From Chitinophagaceae bacterium (GTDB taxonomy: Bacteria > Bacteroidota > Bacteroidia > Chitinophagales > Chitinophagaceae): a stretch of DNA of 61,533 nt. The notes under the pieces were generated by a model. It was not told where the DNA came from and searched no databases. It worked only from the letters and a program-made list of their open reading frames with translations. Below are positions 52,691-61,355 of this stretch, in pieces. The stretch's first letter is position 1. Each line of letters starts with the position of its first letter. The position numbers were made by a program, and so were the translations under genes. The stretch covers positions 1 to 61,533 of the forward strand of contig CANGWB010000011.1 of NCBI GenBank assembly GCA_947457465.1, written 5' to 3'.

Positions 52691-53806
52691 TTAAGCGATC
52701 AACCGTGGATGGATCACATTCCCTTGATGGGTGATACAGGCACCACTGACCAGTTCATCGTTCCAATTAAAGTTTAAAGCACCATCGCTGCCGATGATCA
52801 ACTGTAAGAAATTCAAGATGTTTTTACCATACAGCTTCGAGGCATCCGTTGGCATGGATGCCGCCAGATTTGAATTACCGATGATCCGAACACCGTTCTT
52901 TTCGACAGTACGATCGTTCTCCGTATAGGGCGTGTTACCCCCTGTAGCAGCTGCAAGATCTACAATGATCGATCCGGCGCGCATACCAGCGATCATCTCC
53001 TCGGTGATCAACAAGGGAGCTTTTTTACCGGGTATTTGTGCCGTGGTAATGATGATATCGGATTTGATGGCAGATTCGGCGATGCGAGCACGCTGACGTT
53101 GTTTGAATTCATCCGATTGCTCCACTGCATAACCTCCGGCCTGGCTGGGATCGGCTGCTCCTTCTACTTCAATAAACTTGCCACCGAGACTCATGACTTC
53201 CTCTTTTACTGCCGGACGCGTATCAAATACCTCCACCACGGCACCCAGTCTGCGACCGGTTGCGATAGCTTGTAAACCGGCTACTCCGGCTCCCAAAATC
53301 AACATTTTAGCCGGAGCGATGCTACCGGCAGCCGTCATGAACATGGGAAAATATCGGCTATATGACTGGGCCGACAACAAGACCGCTTTATAGCCTGCAA
53401 TATTGGCCTGAGAACTGAGCACATCCATCGACTGCGCCCGGGTTGTTCTGGGCAGCATGTCAAGTGAAAAACAAGTCAATCCTTGTTTTGCCCAGTATTC
53501 TACCTGGTCGCGAACATAGAGAGGCTGATATACGCCGATCAATGCTTTTCCCGAAAGTTTACTGCTATCGATATCTGTGGGAGCCTGGATCGAAAGAAGC
53601 AGATCAGCTGATTCTACCAATTGGGACCTGGATAGAAGTTGCGCTCCGGCTTGCCGATAATCTTCATCACTTGCAAAAGCCAACAACCCTGCACCAGATT
53701 CAACAAGAACCTTCACACCCTTTTTTGAGAGTGCGACAACGGCTTCCGGAAGTAGGGATACGCGGGTCTCCGCTGCAGATTCTTTCAATACACCTAAGGT
53801 GAACAT
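52691..53806 (-). CDS. pntAA: NAD(P) transhydrogenase subunit alpha, NAD-binding part
   Basis: 371 residues, cytosolic domain I. LKESAAETRVSLLPE, AKMLILGAGVAGLQAIATGRRLGAVVEVFDTRPAVKEEV (NAD-binding Rossmann) and VDLAAATGGNTPYTE identify it against the related alanine dehydrogenase. The frame is open to 53878, but MFTLGVLKES at 53806 is the family start. It follows the methyltransferase gene by 31 bases. Confidence 0.95.
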   Translation of the reverse strand: MFTLGVLKESAAETRVSLLPEAVVALSKKGVKVLVESGAGLLAFASDEDYRQAGAQLLSRSQLVESADLLLSIQAPTDIDSSKLSGKALIGVYQPLYVRDQVEYWAKQGLTCFSLDMLPRTTRAQSMDVLSSQANIAGYKAVLLSAQSYSRYFPMFMTAAGSIAPAKMLILGAGVAGLQAIATGRRLGAVVEVFDTRPAVKEEVMSLGGKFIEVEGAADPSQAGGYAVEQSDEFKQRQRARIAESAIKSDIIITTAQIPGKKAPLLITEEMIAGMRAGSIIVDLAAATGGNTPYTENDRTVEKNGVRIIGNSNLAASMPTDASKLYGKNILNFLQLIIGSDGALNFNWNDELVSGACITHQGNVIHPRLIA

Positions 53807-53837
53807 GCGATCAGGTTTATGTTCGAAAGTTACGTAA

Positions 53838-54626
53838 TTAGTAGCGCAGCCGGATGTGGACCGGCTCATGAAAATCATTTCGAAAAAGAACTATACCCAT
53901 CCGGAACAGATCGATCGTGCAACGTACCTCCGGTCGAGACTTGACCTGCTCCCAGGCCTCCTGCATCGGCCGACTCCAATGAATATCATCCAAAACAAGT
54001 ATGCTTTGATCCCCCAAAAAGGGAATCAGACGCTCCACGTAAGCCAATGTGGGTTCTTTCCGATGGTTGCCATCCACCAAAGCGAATCCAACCTGTCCAA
54101 GCGCATCCAAGGCCTCCGGCAAACGTTCGTCGAAAGCAGTTGTCCAAACGGTAACATTCGCCAAGCCCAATTGTTGGAAATGAGTCCTGGCTCGATCCGC
54201 AATGAACGGGTCACCTTCCAATGTCAAAACGGGTTGATCAGGATCGGCCACTGCCAAATAATGTGTTGTTACACCCAGCGACGTCCCCAATTCCAAGACT
54301 GGTCCGGGTCGGTAATACCGGATCATACGAAAAAGTAACTGTGCCAAGTGAGGGGGCTGTAGGGAGATCCGGGCCGTTCGGTTAACCCGAAGCAGTTGAC
54401 CACTTCGTGCAGATGCGCCAAAGTCTACCGCGGTATATTCAGACTTATCGGATAGCAACTTCGCACGATATTGCTCTGGATCTGCATACTCAACATAATC
54501 AGTGGTATCGTTCAGCACCTGCTGAATAAAATCGAATAAAAAAGGGGAATGTACCCCGTGCCCCTTTGAGTTTGCCGCATAAAGCCGATGCCGAAGATAT
54601 TGATAGACCGGTTGAAGGGATGGCAT
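53838..54626 (-). CDS. Class I SAM-dependent methyltransferase (O-methyltransferase-like)
   Basis: 262 residues. VLELGTSLGVTTHYLAVADP is the SAM-binding loop, TLEGDPF its acidic end, and FALVDGNHRKEP plus LVLDDIHWSRPM the metal/catalytic region as in Methyltransf_24 proteins. Substrate unknown. The ATG at 54626 follows the folA stop immediately, so it is co-translated with folA and thyA; a link to folate metabolism is only suggested by position. Confidence 0.85.
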   Translation of the reverse strand: MPSLQPVYQYLRHRLYAANSKGHGVHSPFLFDFIQQVLNDTTDYVEYADPEQYRAKLLSDKSEYTAVDFGASARSGQLLRVNRTARISLQPPHLAQLLFRMIRYYRPGPVLELGTSLGVTTHYLAVADPDQPVLTLEGDPFIADRARTHFQQLGLANVTVWTTAFDERLPEALDALGQVGFALVDGNHRKEPTLAYVERLIPFLGDQSILVLDDIHWSRPMQEAWEQVKSRPEVRCTIDLFRMGIVLFRNDFHEPVHIRLRY

Positions 54627-54627
54627 G

Positions 54628-55131
54628 TCAGGAGCCTTTGATGTGTCTGTCCCATTGCTGAAAAACCAGATCAATGACATTTTTATCATCCGCCGGATGA
54701 TGTAGTTGAGTTGTCAGTGTCCACGCAGAAGCATCGATCTGTGGGAAAGATGTATCGCCTTCAAAATCGGCCTCTATCCGGGTAAAGTATATTCGATGTG
54801 CCCGTGCAAAGAATAACTGATAGATCTCTCCACCTCCGATCACGCAAACTTCATTTACACCAAACTTGCTTGCTTCAGCCAGTGCCTGTTCCGGATCGTT
54901 CACAACAATCACCCCGAGGGCTTCTAACGATGCATGACGGGTGATCACAATATTTTGTCTGCCGGGCAGCGGTCGGCCTAATGACTCGAATGTCTTTCTA
55001 CCCATGATAATGGGTAAGCCCCAGGTAACATTTTTGAAATGCTTCAAATCAGCAGGCAGATGCCAGGGCATTTTCCCCTTGAATCCGATGATTCCATTTC
55101 TTGCGGCTGCTACAACCAGGGATATTTTCAT
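54628..55131 (-). CDS. folA: Dihydrofolate reductase
   Basis: Regenerates tetrahydrofolate after ThyA. 167 residues: AAARNGIIGFKGKMPWHLPADLKHFK carries the Met20-loop and active-site Asp, IIMGRKTFESLGRPLPGRQNIVIT binds NADPH, CVIGGGEIYQLF follows. Nine bases downstream of thyA. Confidence 0.97.
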   Translation of the reverse strand: MKISLVVAAARNGIIGFKGKMPWHLPADLKHFKNVTWGLPIIMGRKTFESLGRPLPGRQNIVITRHASLEALGVIVVNDPEQALAEASKFGVNEVCVIGGGEIYQLFFARAHRIYFTRIEADFEGDTSFPQIDASAWTLTTQLHHPADDKNVIDLVFQQWDRHIKGS

Positions 55132-55140
55132 CTCAGTGAT

Positions 55141-55935
55141 TTATACAGCCACCGGCGCTTTGATGCCTGGGTGACACTGATAATTTTCCAATGTAAAATG
55201 TTCAAACCTAAAGGAGAATATGTCATTCACAGCGGGGTTCAATCGCATCGTCGGCAATGGAAAGGGCTCTCTCGATAGCTGTGTATGAACCTGTTCAAAA
55301 TGATTGCTGTAAATATGAGCATCCCCGAAGGTGTGTACAAAATCGCCGGGCTGCAAGCCGCAAACCTGTGCGATCATCAGCGTCAACAGTGCATAGGAAG
55401 CAATGTTGAACGGCACGCCTAAAAACACATCAGCACTGCGCTGATAGAGTTGACAACTCAGTTTTCCATTGGCCACATAGAATTGAAACAAGGTGTGACA
55501 GGGCATCAACGCCATCTCGGAGAGGTCGGCTACATTCCAGGCATTTACGATTAGACGTCTGCTGTCGGGCGTTTTATTCAATTGATCGATCAGGTCCTTG
55601 ATTTGGTCGACGACTTTCCCGTCCTTACCCTCCCAGCTGCGCCATTGTTTCCCGTAAACAGGTCCCAGATCCCCGGATTCATTCGCCCACTCATCCCAAA
55701 TGGAAACCCCATGCTCTTTTAGATAAGCAATATTGGTGTCCCCTTTCAGAAACCAGAGCAGTTCATGCACAATGCTTTTCAGGTGTAATTTTTTGGTGGT
55801 CACCAGCGGAAAACCGGCCTGCAGATCGAAACGCATCTGATAGCCAAATACGCTTCGTGTACCTGTACCGGTTCGATCGGATTTATCGACGCCATAGGCA
55901 AGTATATGCCGCAACAGATCATGGTAGGCTTGCAT
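55141..55935 (-). CDS. thyA: Thymidylate synthase
   Basis: Makes dTMP from dUMP using methylene-tetrahydrofolate. 264 residues, normal length. [16 protein letters not shown], the catalytic Cys in [14 protein letters not shown] (~146), [23 protein letters not shown] and the C-terminal IKAPVAV are all present. First of the thyA-folA pair; dcd at 1825 feeds the same pathway. Confidence 0.98.
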   Translation of the reverse strand: MQAYHDLLRHILAYGVDKSDRTGTGTRSVFGYQMRFDLQAGFPLVTTKKLHLKSIVHELLWFLKGDTNIAYLKEHGVSIWDEWANESGDLGPVYGKQWRSWEGKDGKVVDQIKDLIDQLNKTPDSRRLIVNAWNVADLSEMALMPCHTLFQFYVANGKLSCQLYQRSADVFLGVPFNIASYALLTLMIAQVCGLQPGDFVHTFGDAHIYSNHFEQVHTQLSREPFPLPTMRLNPAVNDIFSFRFEHFTLENYQCHPGIKAPVAV

Positions 55936-55972
55936 GCAGGCAAGTTAACCAATGTTAGGAAACTGGAGAGAT

Positions 55973-57202
55973 TCAGCGTCTGCGTCGGGCTCTTTCCTGT
56001 AAAAGCAGGCGAAGTTCCCGACCGGTCTGGCCACGTACGGAGGTATTCTCCTGGGCCCGGCGCATCAGATAGGGAATCACATCTGTCAGCGGACCAAAAG
56101 GAAGGTATTTACTGACTGAGCAACCGGCTTTTGCCAGATTGAACGTGATGTTATCACTCATTCCATACAACTGACTCCAGTGGACATGTGGGTGATCGAT
56201 AGCCTGCTTCAATTCCCTCAATAGATTTACCGCATACAAACTACTTTGCTCATTGTGTGAGGCGACCATCACGAAAATCTGATCTATATGCTCAACACAA
56301 AAAGCCAAAGCGGCATCATAATCCCTATCTGAAGCCCTTTTATCGGGTTGTATAGGCGACTCGTATCCCATTTTTTGGGCACGAGCTCGTTCTTTCTCCA
56401 TATATGCTCCCCGCACCAGTTTGGCACCGAGGAGAAAATTGCCCCGTTGACAAAACTTGTAATTATCGAACAAAAAAGAAAGGCGATCGTGCCTATATAA
56501 TTGATAGGTGTTGAATACCGTTACCCGCTCGCGGTTGTACTGCTGCATCAAAAGCAAAGCAATCGCATCGATCGGATCTTGGATCCAGGATTCCTCGGCA
56601 TCAATTAGAACACCCACACCCTCTTTTGCCCCCGCTGAAGCAATAGCACTCAAGCGAGCACATACCCGCTCCCACTCCAGCTGTTCATCCTGGGATAAAA
56701 GATTCAATGACGCCAAATAACCTCCGTGAAAATCGGTTCGATTTGACTTCATGCCTTCCTGGATCTTCTCCAAGAGCGCAAACCGAGCCATCCCCGTTAC
56801 TTTGATACTGATAAAAGGGATATTCGGGCAGGTGGCGGCGTATTGGATGACGCGTATGAATTCATCCCGGGCCTGATCGAAATTCGCCTCTCCCTCTTTT
56901 CCTTCTACGCCGTAATCCAAAATAACATCCACTCCGAATGCATGAAGATTATCCGAAACCTTTCGGGTCTCTGCCAAGGTTTCACCACCGACGAATTGAC
57001 GAAAGATCGTGTTACGCAAAAGCGGAGCGATCGGGAATCCTTTTTCCACCATCCAAGGCGTGAGGCGGGTCCCGATCTTGACCAAGACGGGCCAGGACAT
57101 CAATCTGAAAAGCAATAATGAATGACTTAGATCCTGATCAGATCGATGCGCAAAAGCAATTTCAGTGTTATCGAAAGTTATCGGCTTGGTGGGGGTAGAC
57201 AT
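55973..57202 (-). CDS. Proline dehydrogenase family protein
   Basis: FAD-dependent proline oxidation to pyrroline-5-carboxylate; 409 residues in one TIM-barrel domain, a PutA-like dehydrogenase without the aldehyde dehydrogenase half. DVILDYGVEGKEGE, ISIKVTGMARF, VLIDAEESWIQDPIDAI, KLVRGAYMEKERARAQ (FAD/substrate) and YLPFGPLTDVIPYLMRRAQEN are family motifs. The ATG at 57202 is preferred to one at 57235. Confidence 0.93.
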   Translation of the reverse strand: MSTPTKPITFDNTEIAFAHRSDQDLSHSLLLFRLMSWPVLVKIGTRLTPWMVEKGFPIAPLLRNTIFRQFVGGETLAETRKVSDNLHAFGVDVILDYGVEGKEGEANFDQARDEFIRVIQYAATCPNIPFISIKVTGMARFALLEKIQEGMKSNRTDFHGGYLASLNLLSQDEQLEWERVCARLSAIASAGAKEGVGVLIDAEESWIQDPIDAIALLLMQQYNRERVTVFNTYQLYRHDRLSFLFDNYKFCQRGNFLLGAKLVRGAYMEKERARAQKMGYESPIQPDKRASDRDYDAALAFCVEHIDQIFVMVASHNEQSSLYAVNLLRELKQAIDHPHVHWSQLYGMSDNITFNLAKAGCSVSKYLPFGPLTDVIPYLMRRAQENTSVRGQTGRELRLLLQERARRRR

Positions 57203-57250
57203 ATTCTGGCAGCTCGTTGGTGCGAAAATAATCAATGCCCGACGAACCGG

Positions 57251-57967
57251 TCAGATTGCCTGGTGATTAAACGGCTGCAAAACCATTTCACTCACTACGC
57301 CAGAGGCCGGCTGCTGGCAAAGGAACCAAATGGCTTTGGCTGCCTCCTCGCTCACGATCATCTTATCGCGCTGAACGCGCAGATCGATACCATCCCAAAA
57401 AGGTGAATCGACCCCGCCCAAATAGATCATGGTAAAGCGTATTTGCGTCCGTTTGCACTCCTCCCGTAAGCTCTGCATCATGCCAACCAGTCCGTATTTG
57501 CTGGCACTGTATGCCGCCGCCCCGGCCATGGGTACTTTTCCCAATACACCGGGTATATGAATAACTAACCCCTTACCCGCTTGCTTCATCAATGGCAAAA
57601 AGGATTTCATCAAACGAAAAGGAGCGGTCAGATTCACTTCCAGCGTTCTGTTGAAATCCTCCTCACTGAGCTGTTCCAGCGGCTTGATGATCCCGATACC
57701 GGAAGCATTGACCAACACATCGATGGTGGTGAATACAGATTGATATGACCGGAGCAGAGCCTCCACACTGGACGGATCGGTCAGATCCGTAACCGCCGTT
57801 TGTGAATTCGGTATGCTCAACTCAAGAGCTAATTCATTCAATTTGCCCGCATCGCGTCCTGAGAGAAAAAGCTCCGCCCCACTTTGACGCAACAACGCGG
57901 CCGTTTTCCTACCAATTCCTCCGGTTGCGCCCACCAACAGTACTTTTTTACCCTTAACAGACTCCAT
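57251..57967 (-). CDS. SDR family oxidoreductase next to the photolyase cassette
   Basis: 238 residues. GATGGIG at ~13-19, NASGIG near 88 and YSASKYG near 151 define the fold. Where the catalytic Ser is expected the sequence reads HIPGVLGKVP, so that residue seems to be missing. It is divergent from the photolyase-family gene with only 46 bases between start codons; SDR genes often accompany bacterial phr-type loci. Substrate unknown. The ATG at 57967 (MESVKGKKVLL) is chosen; the longer frame would cover the divergent start. Confidence 0.86.
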   Translation of the reverse strand: MESVKGKKVLLVGATGGIGRKTAALLRQSGAELFLSGRDAGKLNELALELSIPNSQTAVTDLTDPSSVEALLRSYQSVFTTIDVLVNASGIGIIKPLEQLSEEDFNRTLEVNLTAPFRLMKSFLPLMKQAGKGLVIHIPGVLGKVPMAGAAAYSASKYGLVGMMQSLREECKRTQIRFTMIYLGGVDSPFWDGIDLRVQRDKMIVSEEAAKAIWFLCQQPASGVVSEMVLQPFNHQAI

Positions 57968-58013
57968 GATGTTTTTTGATAAAACAATCCCAAGAAGCAA
58001 TTGTTCTAGAACC

Positions 58014-59492
58014 GTGTCTAAAGTCACTCTCCTATTTCCTCACCAGCTCTATCAGGAGCATCCGGCCATTCAGTGGGACGTGCCGGTCTATTTGATAGAG
58101 GAGGACCTGTATTTCACACAATATCCCTTCCATCAGGCCAAACTTGTTTTCCATCGGGCCAGTATGAGATCCTATGCAGATTCGCTGGAATCCATCGGAT
58201 ATAAGGTGCATTATGTAGCATCCGGAGCGGGATTTTCAGATGTACGGAATCTGATCAGCCATCTTGCACAGGAGGGCTTTAAGCAGTTCATTTTTTGTGA
58301 CCCTACGGATGATTGGTTGTTGCGCCGCATGAAGAGATCCATTAAAATCAATGGGCTTGAATTTGAAATGTACCCTTCCCCGAATTTTATTTGCCGCTCC
58401 GACGAAGAGGTGGCGGGCAGACGACAGCCGACCTATTTTCAAACTGATTTCTATATCCGTCAGCGGAAAAAAAAGGGCTGGTTGCTTGAAAAAGACGGGA
58501 AGCCCACAGGTGGACAATGGTCCTTCGATGCCGACAACCGAAAACCGCTGCCCAAAGGATTAGCCATTCCAAAACCTATTATCCCGAACGCAGATAAATA
58601 TCTGAATGAGGGCAAAAAATATGTGGCCGACAAGTTCCCGCTCCACTACGGCAATTGCACCGAATTTCTATTTCCGACAGACCGATCCGGCGCCCTGCAA
58701 TGGTTGGAAGATTTTCTGAAAAATCGGTTTGCCGCTTTCGGTGATTATGAAGATGCAATGCAGCCGGATGAACACTTGCTCTTTCACAGCGGTTTGACAC
58801 CCATGCTGAACGTTGGGCTTTTGTCTCCCGAAGAAGTGATCAAACGAACACTCGCCTACGCTGAAAAACACGAGATCCCGTTGGCCTCAGTAGAGGGGTT
58901 CCTCCGACAGGTAACAGGCTGGAGAGAATTCATACGTCTTGTTTATCTACAAGCCGGTCGTAAACAACGCATCACCAATTATTGGAAATTCAAGCGAAAA
59001 ATTCCTGAATCCTTCTGGGTGGGAGAAACAGGCATCATACCCGTTGATACCGTCATCAAAAAACTGCTTCGCACCGGATACTCCCATCACATCGAACGAC
59101 TGATGATCTTGGGCAACTTCATGCTTCTTTGCGAATTCGATCCGGATGAAGTATACAAGTGGTTCATGACACTTTATATCGATGCCTATGACTGGGTGAT
59201 GGTTCCGAATGTATATGGAATGACTCAATTCGCGGATGGCGGATTGATGACCACAAAACCCTACATCAGTGGCAGTAATTATCTGATGAAAATGGGCAAA
59301 TGGGAAAAAGGTGAATGGCAAGCGATCTGGGATGGTTTGTTCTGGCGATTCATGGACAAGCAACGGTCCTTTTTCACCCAGAACCCAAGATTGGGCATGC
59401 TAATTCGGAGTTGGGACAAGATGGATCCGGCAAAAAGAGAAAATCATTTGCGCACGGCAGAAAGTTTTCTCCAAAAACTTGATGCCTCGTGA
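58014..59492 (+). CDS. Cryptochrome/photolyase family protein (DPRP/PhrB type) lacking FeS cysteines
   Basis: 492 residues. An N-terminal alpha/beta antenna-type domain ([14 protein letters not shown] to ~130) precedes the helical FAD domain (~200-480): [51 protein letters not shown]. This is the layout of prokaryotic (6-4) photolyases/CryB. Those usually hold a 4Fe-4S cluster on four cysteines; here the matching stretches read TGIIPVD and GKWEKGEW with no cysteine. Blue-light DNA repair or sensing is expected; which lesion is uncertain. Start GTG at 58014. Its stop overlaps the DUF2256 start. Confidence 0.9.
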   Translation: MSKVTLLFPHQLYQEHPAIQWDVPVYLIEEDLYFTQYPFHQAKLVFHRASMRSYADSLESIGYKVHYVASGAGFSDVRNLISHLAQEGFKQFIFCDPTDDWLLRRMKRSIKINGLEFEMYPSPNFICRSDEEVAGRRQPTYFQTDFYIRQRKKKGWLLEKDGKPTGGQWSFDADNRKPLPKGLAIPKPIIPNADKYLNEGKKYVADKFPLHYGNCTEFLFPTDRSGALQWLEDFLKNRFAAFGDYEDAMQPDEHLLFHSGLTPMLNVGLLSPEEVIKRTLAYAEKHEIPLASVEGFLRQVTGWREFIRLVYLQAGRKQRITNYWKFKRKIPESFWVGETGIIPVDTVIKKLLRTGYSHHIERLMILGNFMLLCEFDPDEVYKWFMTLYIDAYDWVMVPNVYGMTQFADGGLMTTKPYISGSNYLMKMGKWEKGEWQAIWDGLFWRFMDKQRSFFTQNPRLGMLIRSWDKMDPAKRENHLRTAESFLQKLDAS

Positions 59493-59662
59493 AAGCCATT
59501 CCAAAAAATCAGTTGCCTAGTAAGATCTGTCCGGTCTGTGATCGCCCATTTCAATGGCGTAAAAAATGGGCTAGGGATTGGGAATCAGTCATCTATTGCA
59601 GTGAGCGTTGCCGACGTCAGCCTAAACACAAGTCAACTACTACTCAACCATCCGGCCGGTAG
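59489..59662 (+). CDS. DUF2256 small zinc-finger-like protein
   Basis: 57-residue protein in the gap between the two photolyase-related genes. [15 protein letters not shown] and YCSERCRR give a CxxC...CxxxC metal site, the DUF2256 signature. The family is commonly found beside cryptochrome/photolyase genes, and its function is not known. It starts with GTG inside the GTGA overlap with the photolyase stop (59489-59492), so translation is coupled; the next gene begins 14 bases after its stop. Confidence 0.9.
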   Translation: MKAIPKNQLPSKICPVCDRPFQWRKKWARDWESVIYCSERCRRQPKHKSTTTQPSGR

Positions 59663-59676
59663 CTTGTTGTAATGGT

Positions 59677-60813
59677 GTGAATCAAGCCTTCCCTACCGAC
59701 ATTCCATCCATTCTCCAGCGAATCGAGGACATAGACCCCGAGTCGTATGCCCGCACGCGAAATTTCAAGAATGGTTCGGTCAGCCACCTATCCCCTTACC
59801 TCTCCAGGGGGGTGATCAGTACCAAACAAGTACTGGAATCGTTGATCAGCAAAGGAATCGAGTGGACAACTGCTCAAAAATTCGTTCAAGAACTCGCCTG
59901 GAGAGAATTCTATCAACGTCTTTGGCAAAGTTTAGAGGATGATCTTTTTGAGGACATCCTGCAGATGCGATCGGGTGTAAGCAATCGAATGATGCCGACA
60001 TCTCTTTTAAATGGATCCACCGGGATCACAGCTATCGATGAAGGTATTCGGGAATTGAAACGCAATGGTTACATGCACAACCACCTACGGATGTATGTAG
60101 CTAGTTTAGCTTGTAATCTGGCAAAATCACATTGGCCGATGCCCGCTGCCTGGATGTATTACCATTTGCTGGATGGTGACCTAGCCAGTAACACCTGCAG
60201 TTGGCAATGGGTGGCTGGTACGTTCAATGGACGTAAATATTATTGCAATCAGCAAAACATCGACCGCTACTTTCAAACCGATCAACGAGGCTCATTCCTG
60301 GATCAATCCTACGAGGCTATACCCAAGATGCCCGTGCCGGATACCTTGCGTGAATTGACCTCATTCCAAGAGGTCATCCGATTGCCGAACACACCAATTC
60401 CACAACTCGATCCCTCCAAGCCATTGTACCTGTATAACAGTTACAACCTGGATCCTAATTGGGATAAATCAATAGATGCGAATCGACTTTTATTGTTAGA
60501 GCCCTCTCATTTCAGGCGGCACCCTGTGAGTGATCAGGTCATGGATTTCATTCTTTCGCTGGCCAATAATATAGACGGCATACAAGTATATGTGGGTGAG
60601 GTTAATTCGATCCCCGAATTGCGTCGTTTTTCTCAGATCATTTCTAAAGAACATCCAGCTTTCCGCCATTATCCAGGCATCAAGCAGGAACGCGACTGGA
60701 TGTTTCCAGGTTTATCGGTGCGCCACACTTCTTTCTTCCGCTTTTGGAAACAAGCCGAACGGAAAGCCAAGAACGGATTTGCCAAGAAAGGCATCTCCAT
60801 TCCCGTTTCCTAA
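59677..60813 (+). CDS. FAD-binding photolyase-domain protein with the alpha/beta domain at the C-terminus
   Basis: 378 residues. The helical FAD domain of photolyases comes first (~35-205): SPYLSRGVIS, ELAWREFYQRL, RELKRNGYMHNHLRMYVAS and LLDGDLASNTCSWQWVAG, the FAD-contact and electron-transfer Trp region. No antenna domain precedes it. Instead the last ~135 residues look alpha/beta (LYLYNSYNL; RLLLLEPSHFRRHP; GIQVYVGEV) and recall the N-terminal domain of the neighbouring PhrB-type protein, that is, a reversed order. Start is GTG at 59677. Probably co-transcribed with the two upstream genes. Function unknown; light-dependent repair or signalling is inferred. Confidence 0.85.
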   Translation: MNQAFPTDIPSILQRIEDIDPESYARTRNFKNGSVSHLSPYLSRGVISTKQVLESLISKGIEWTTAQKFVQELAWREFYQRLWQSLEDDLFEDILQMRSGVSNRMMPTSLLNGSTGITAIDEGIRELKRNGYMHNHLRMYVASLACNLAKSHWPMPAAWMYYHLLDGDLASNTCSWQWVAGTFNGRKYYCNQQNIDRYFQTDQRGSFLDQSYEAIPKMPVPDTLRELTSFQEVIRLPNTPIPQLDPSKPLYLYNSYNLDPNWDKSIDANRLLLLEPSHFRRHPVSDQVMDFILSLANNIDGIQVYVGEVNSIPELRRFSQIISKEHPAFRHYPGIKQERDWMFPGLSVRHTSFFRFWKQAERKAKNGFAKKGISIPVS

Positions 60814-60817
60814 CGGT

Positions 60818-60825
60818 TATCTTTG
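60818..60825 (+). promoter_or_regulatory. -7 promoter element of the thioesterase gene
   Basis: TATCTTTG ends 14 bases before the ATG at 60840 and lies just past the FAD-protein stop, so the thioesterase likely has its own transcript. Confidence 0.55.
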
Positions 60826-60839
60826 CGAAAACAAATCGC

Positions 60840-61355
60840 ATGCAGTCAAAATCTCCTTCGGACAGTCTAACCATTATGACAGAGCTGGTGTTGCCAAATG
60901 ACACCAATCTATTTGGCAATCTAATGGGTGGTCGACTGATGTACTGGATGGACATCGCAGCGGCTTTATCGGCTCAAAAACACTGCAATGCACCCGTAGT
61001 AACAGCATCGGTCGATAATATTTCTTTTGAAAATCCGATCAAACTGGGAAATGTCGTGCACATGGAAGCACGCATCACCCGCGCCTTCAACACTTCTATG
61101 GAGATCCATTTAAAAGTTTGGGGGGAAGATCTGACTCAACAATACAAATACAAAAGCAACGAGGCTTATTATACGTTCGTTGCTCTGGATCCCAACCGAA
61201 AGCCACGTCCGGTAGCAAGCGTATTGCCAGAGACTGCTGAGGAGAAGAAACTATTTGATGGCGCCCTTCGTCGCCGGCAGTTACGTTTGATCTTAGGGGG
61301 TAAACTTCACCCGGATGATGCGGCTGAATTGCGCGCATTGTTTGTGAAAGATTGA
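60840..61355 (+). CDS. Acyl-CoA thioesterase (hot-dog fold)
   Basis: 171 residues of the YciA/acyl-CoA hydrolase type. NLFGNLMGGRLMYWMDIAA provides the conserved Asn/Asp and Gly-Gly active-site segment, VTASVDNISFENPIKLGNVV the second hot-dog strand. Cytosolic hydrolysis of acyl-CoA; chain length preference unknown. The frame is open upstream within the FAD gene, but the promoter box at 60818 fixes the ATG at 60840. Its stop abuts the convergent PlsC stop. Confidence 0.9.
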   Translation: MQSKSPSDSLTIMTELVLPNDTNLFGNLMGGRLMYWMDIAAALSAQKHCNAPVVTASVDNISFENPIKLGNVVHMEARITRAFNTSMEIHLKVWGEDLTQQYKYKSNEAYYTFVALDPNRKPRPVASVLPETAEEKKLFDGALRRRQLRLILGGKLHPDDAAELRALFVKD

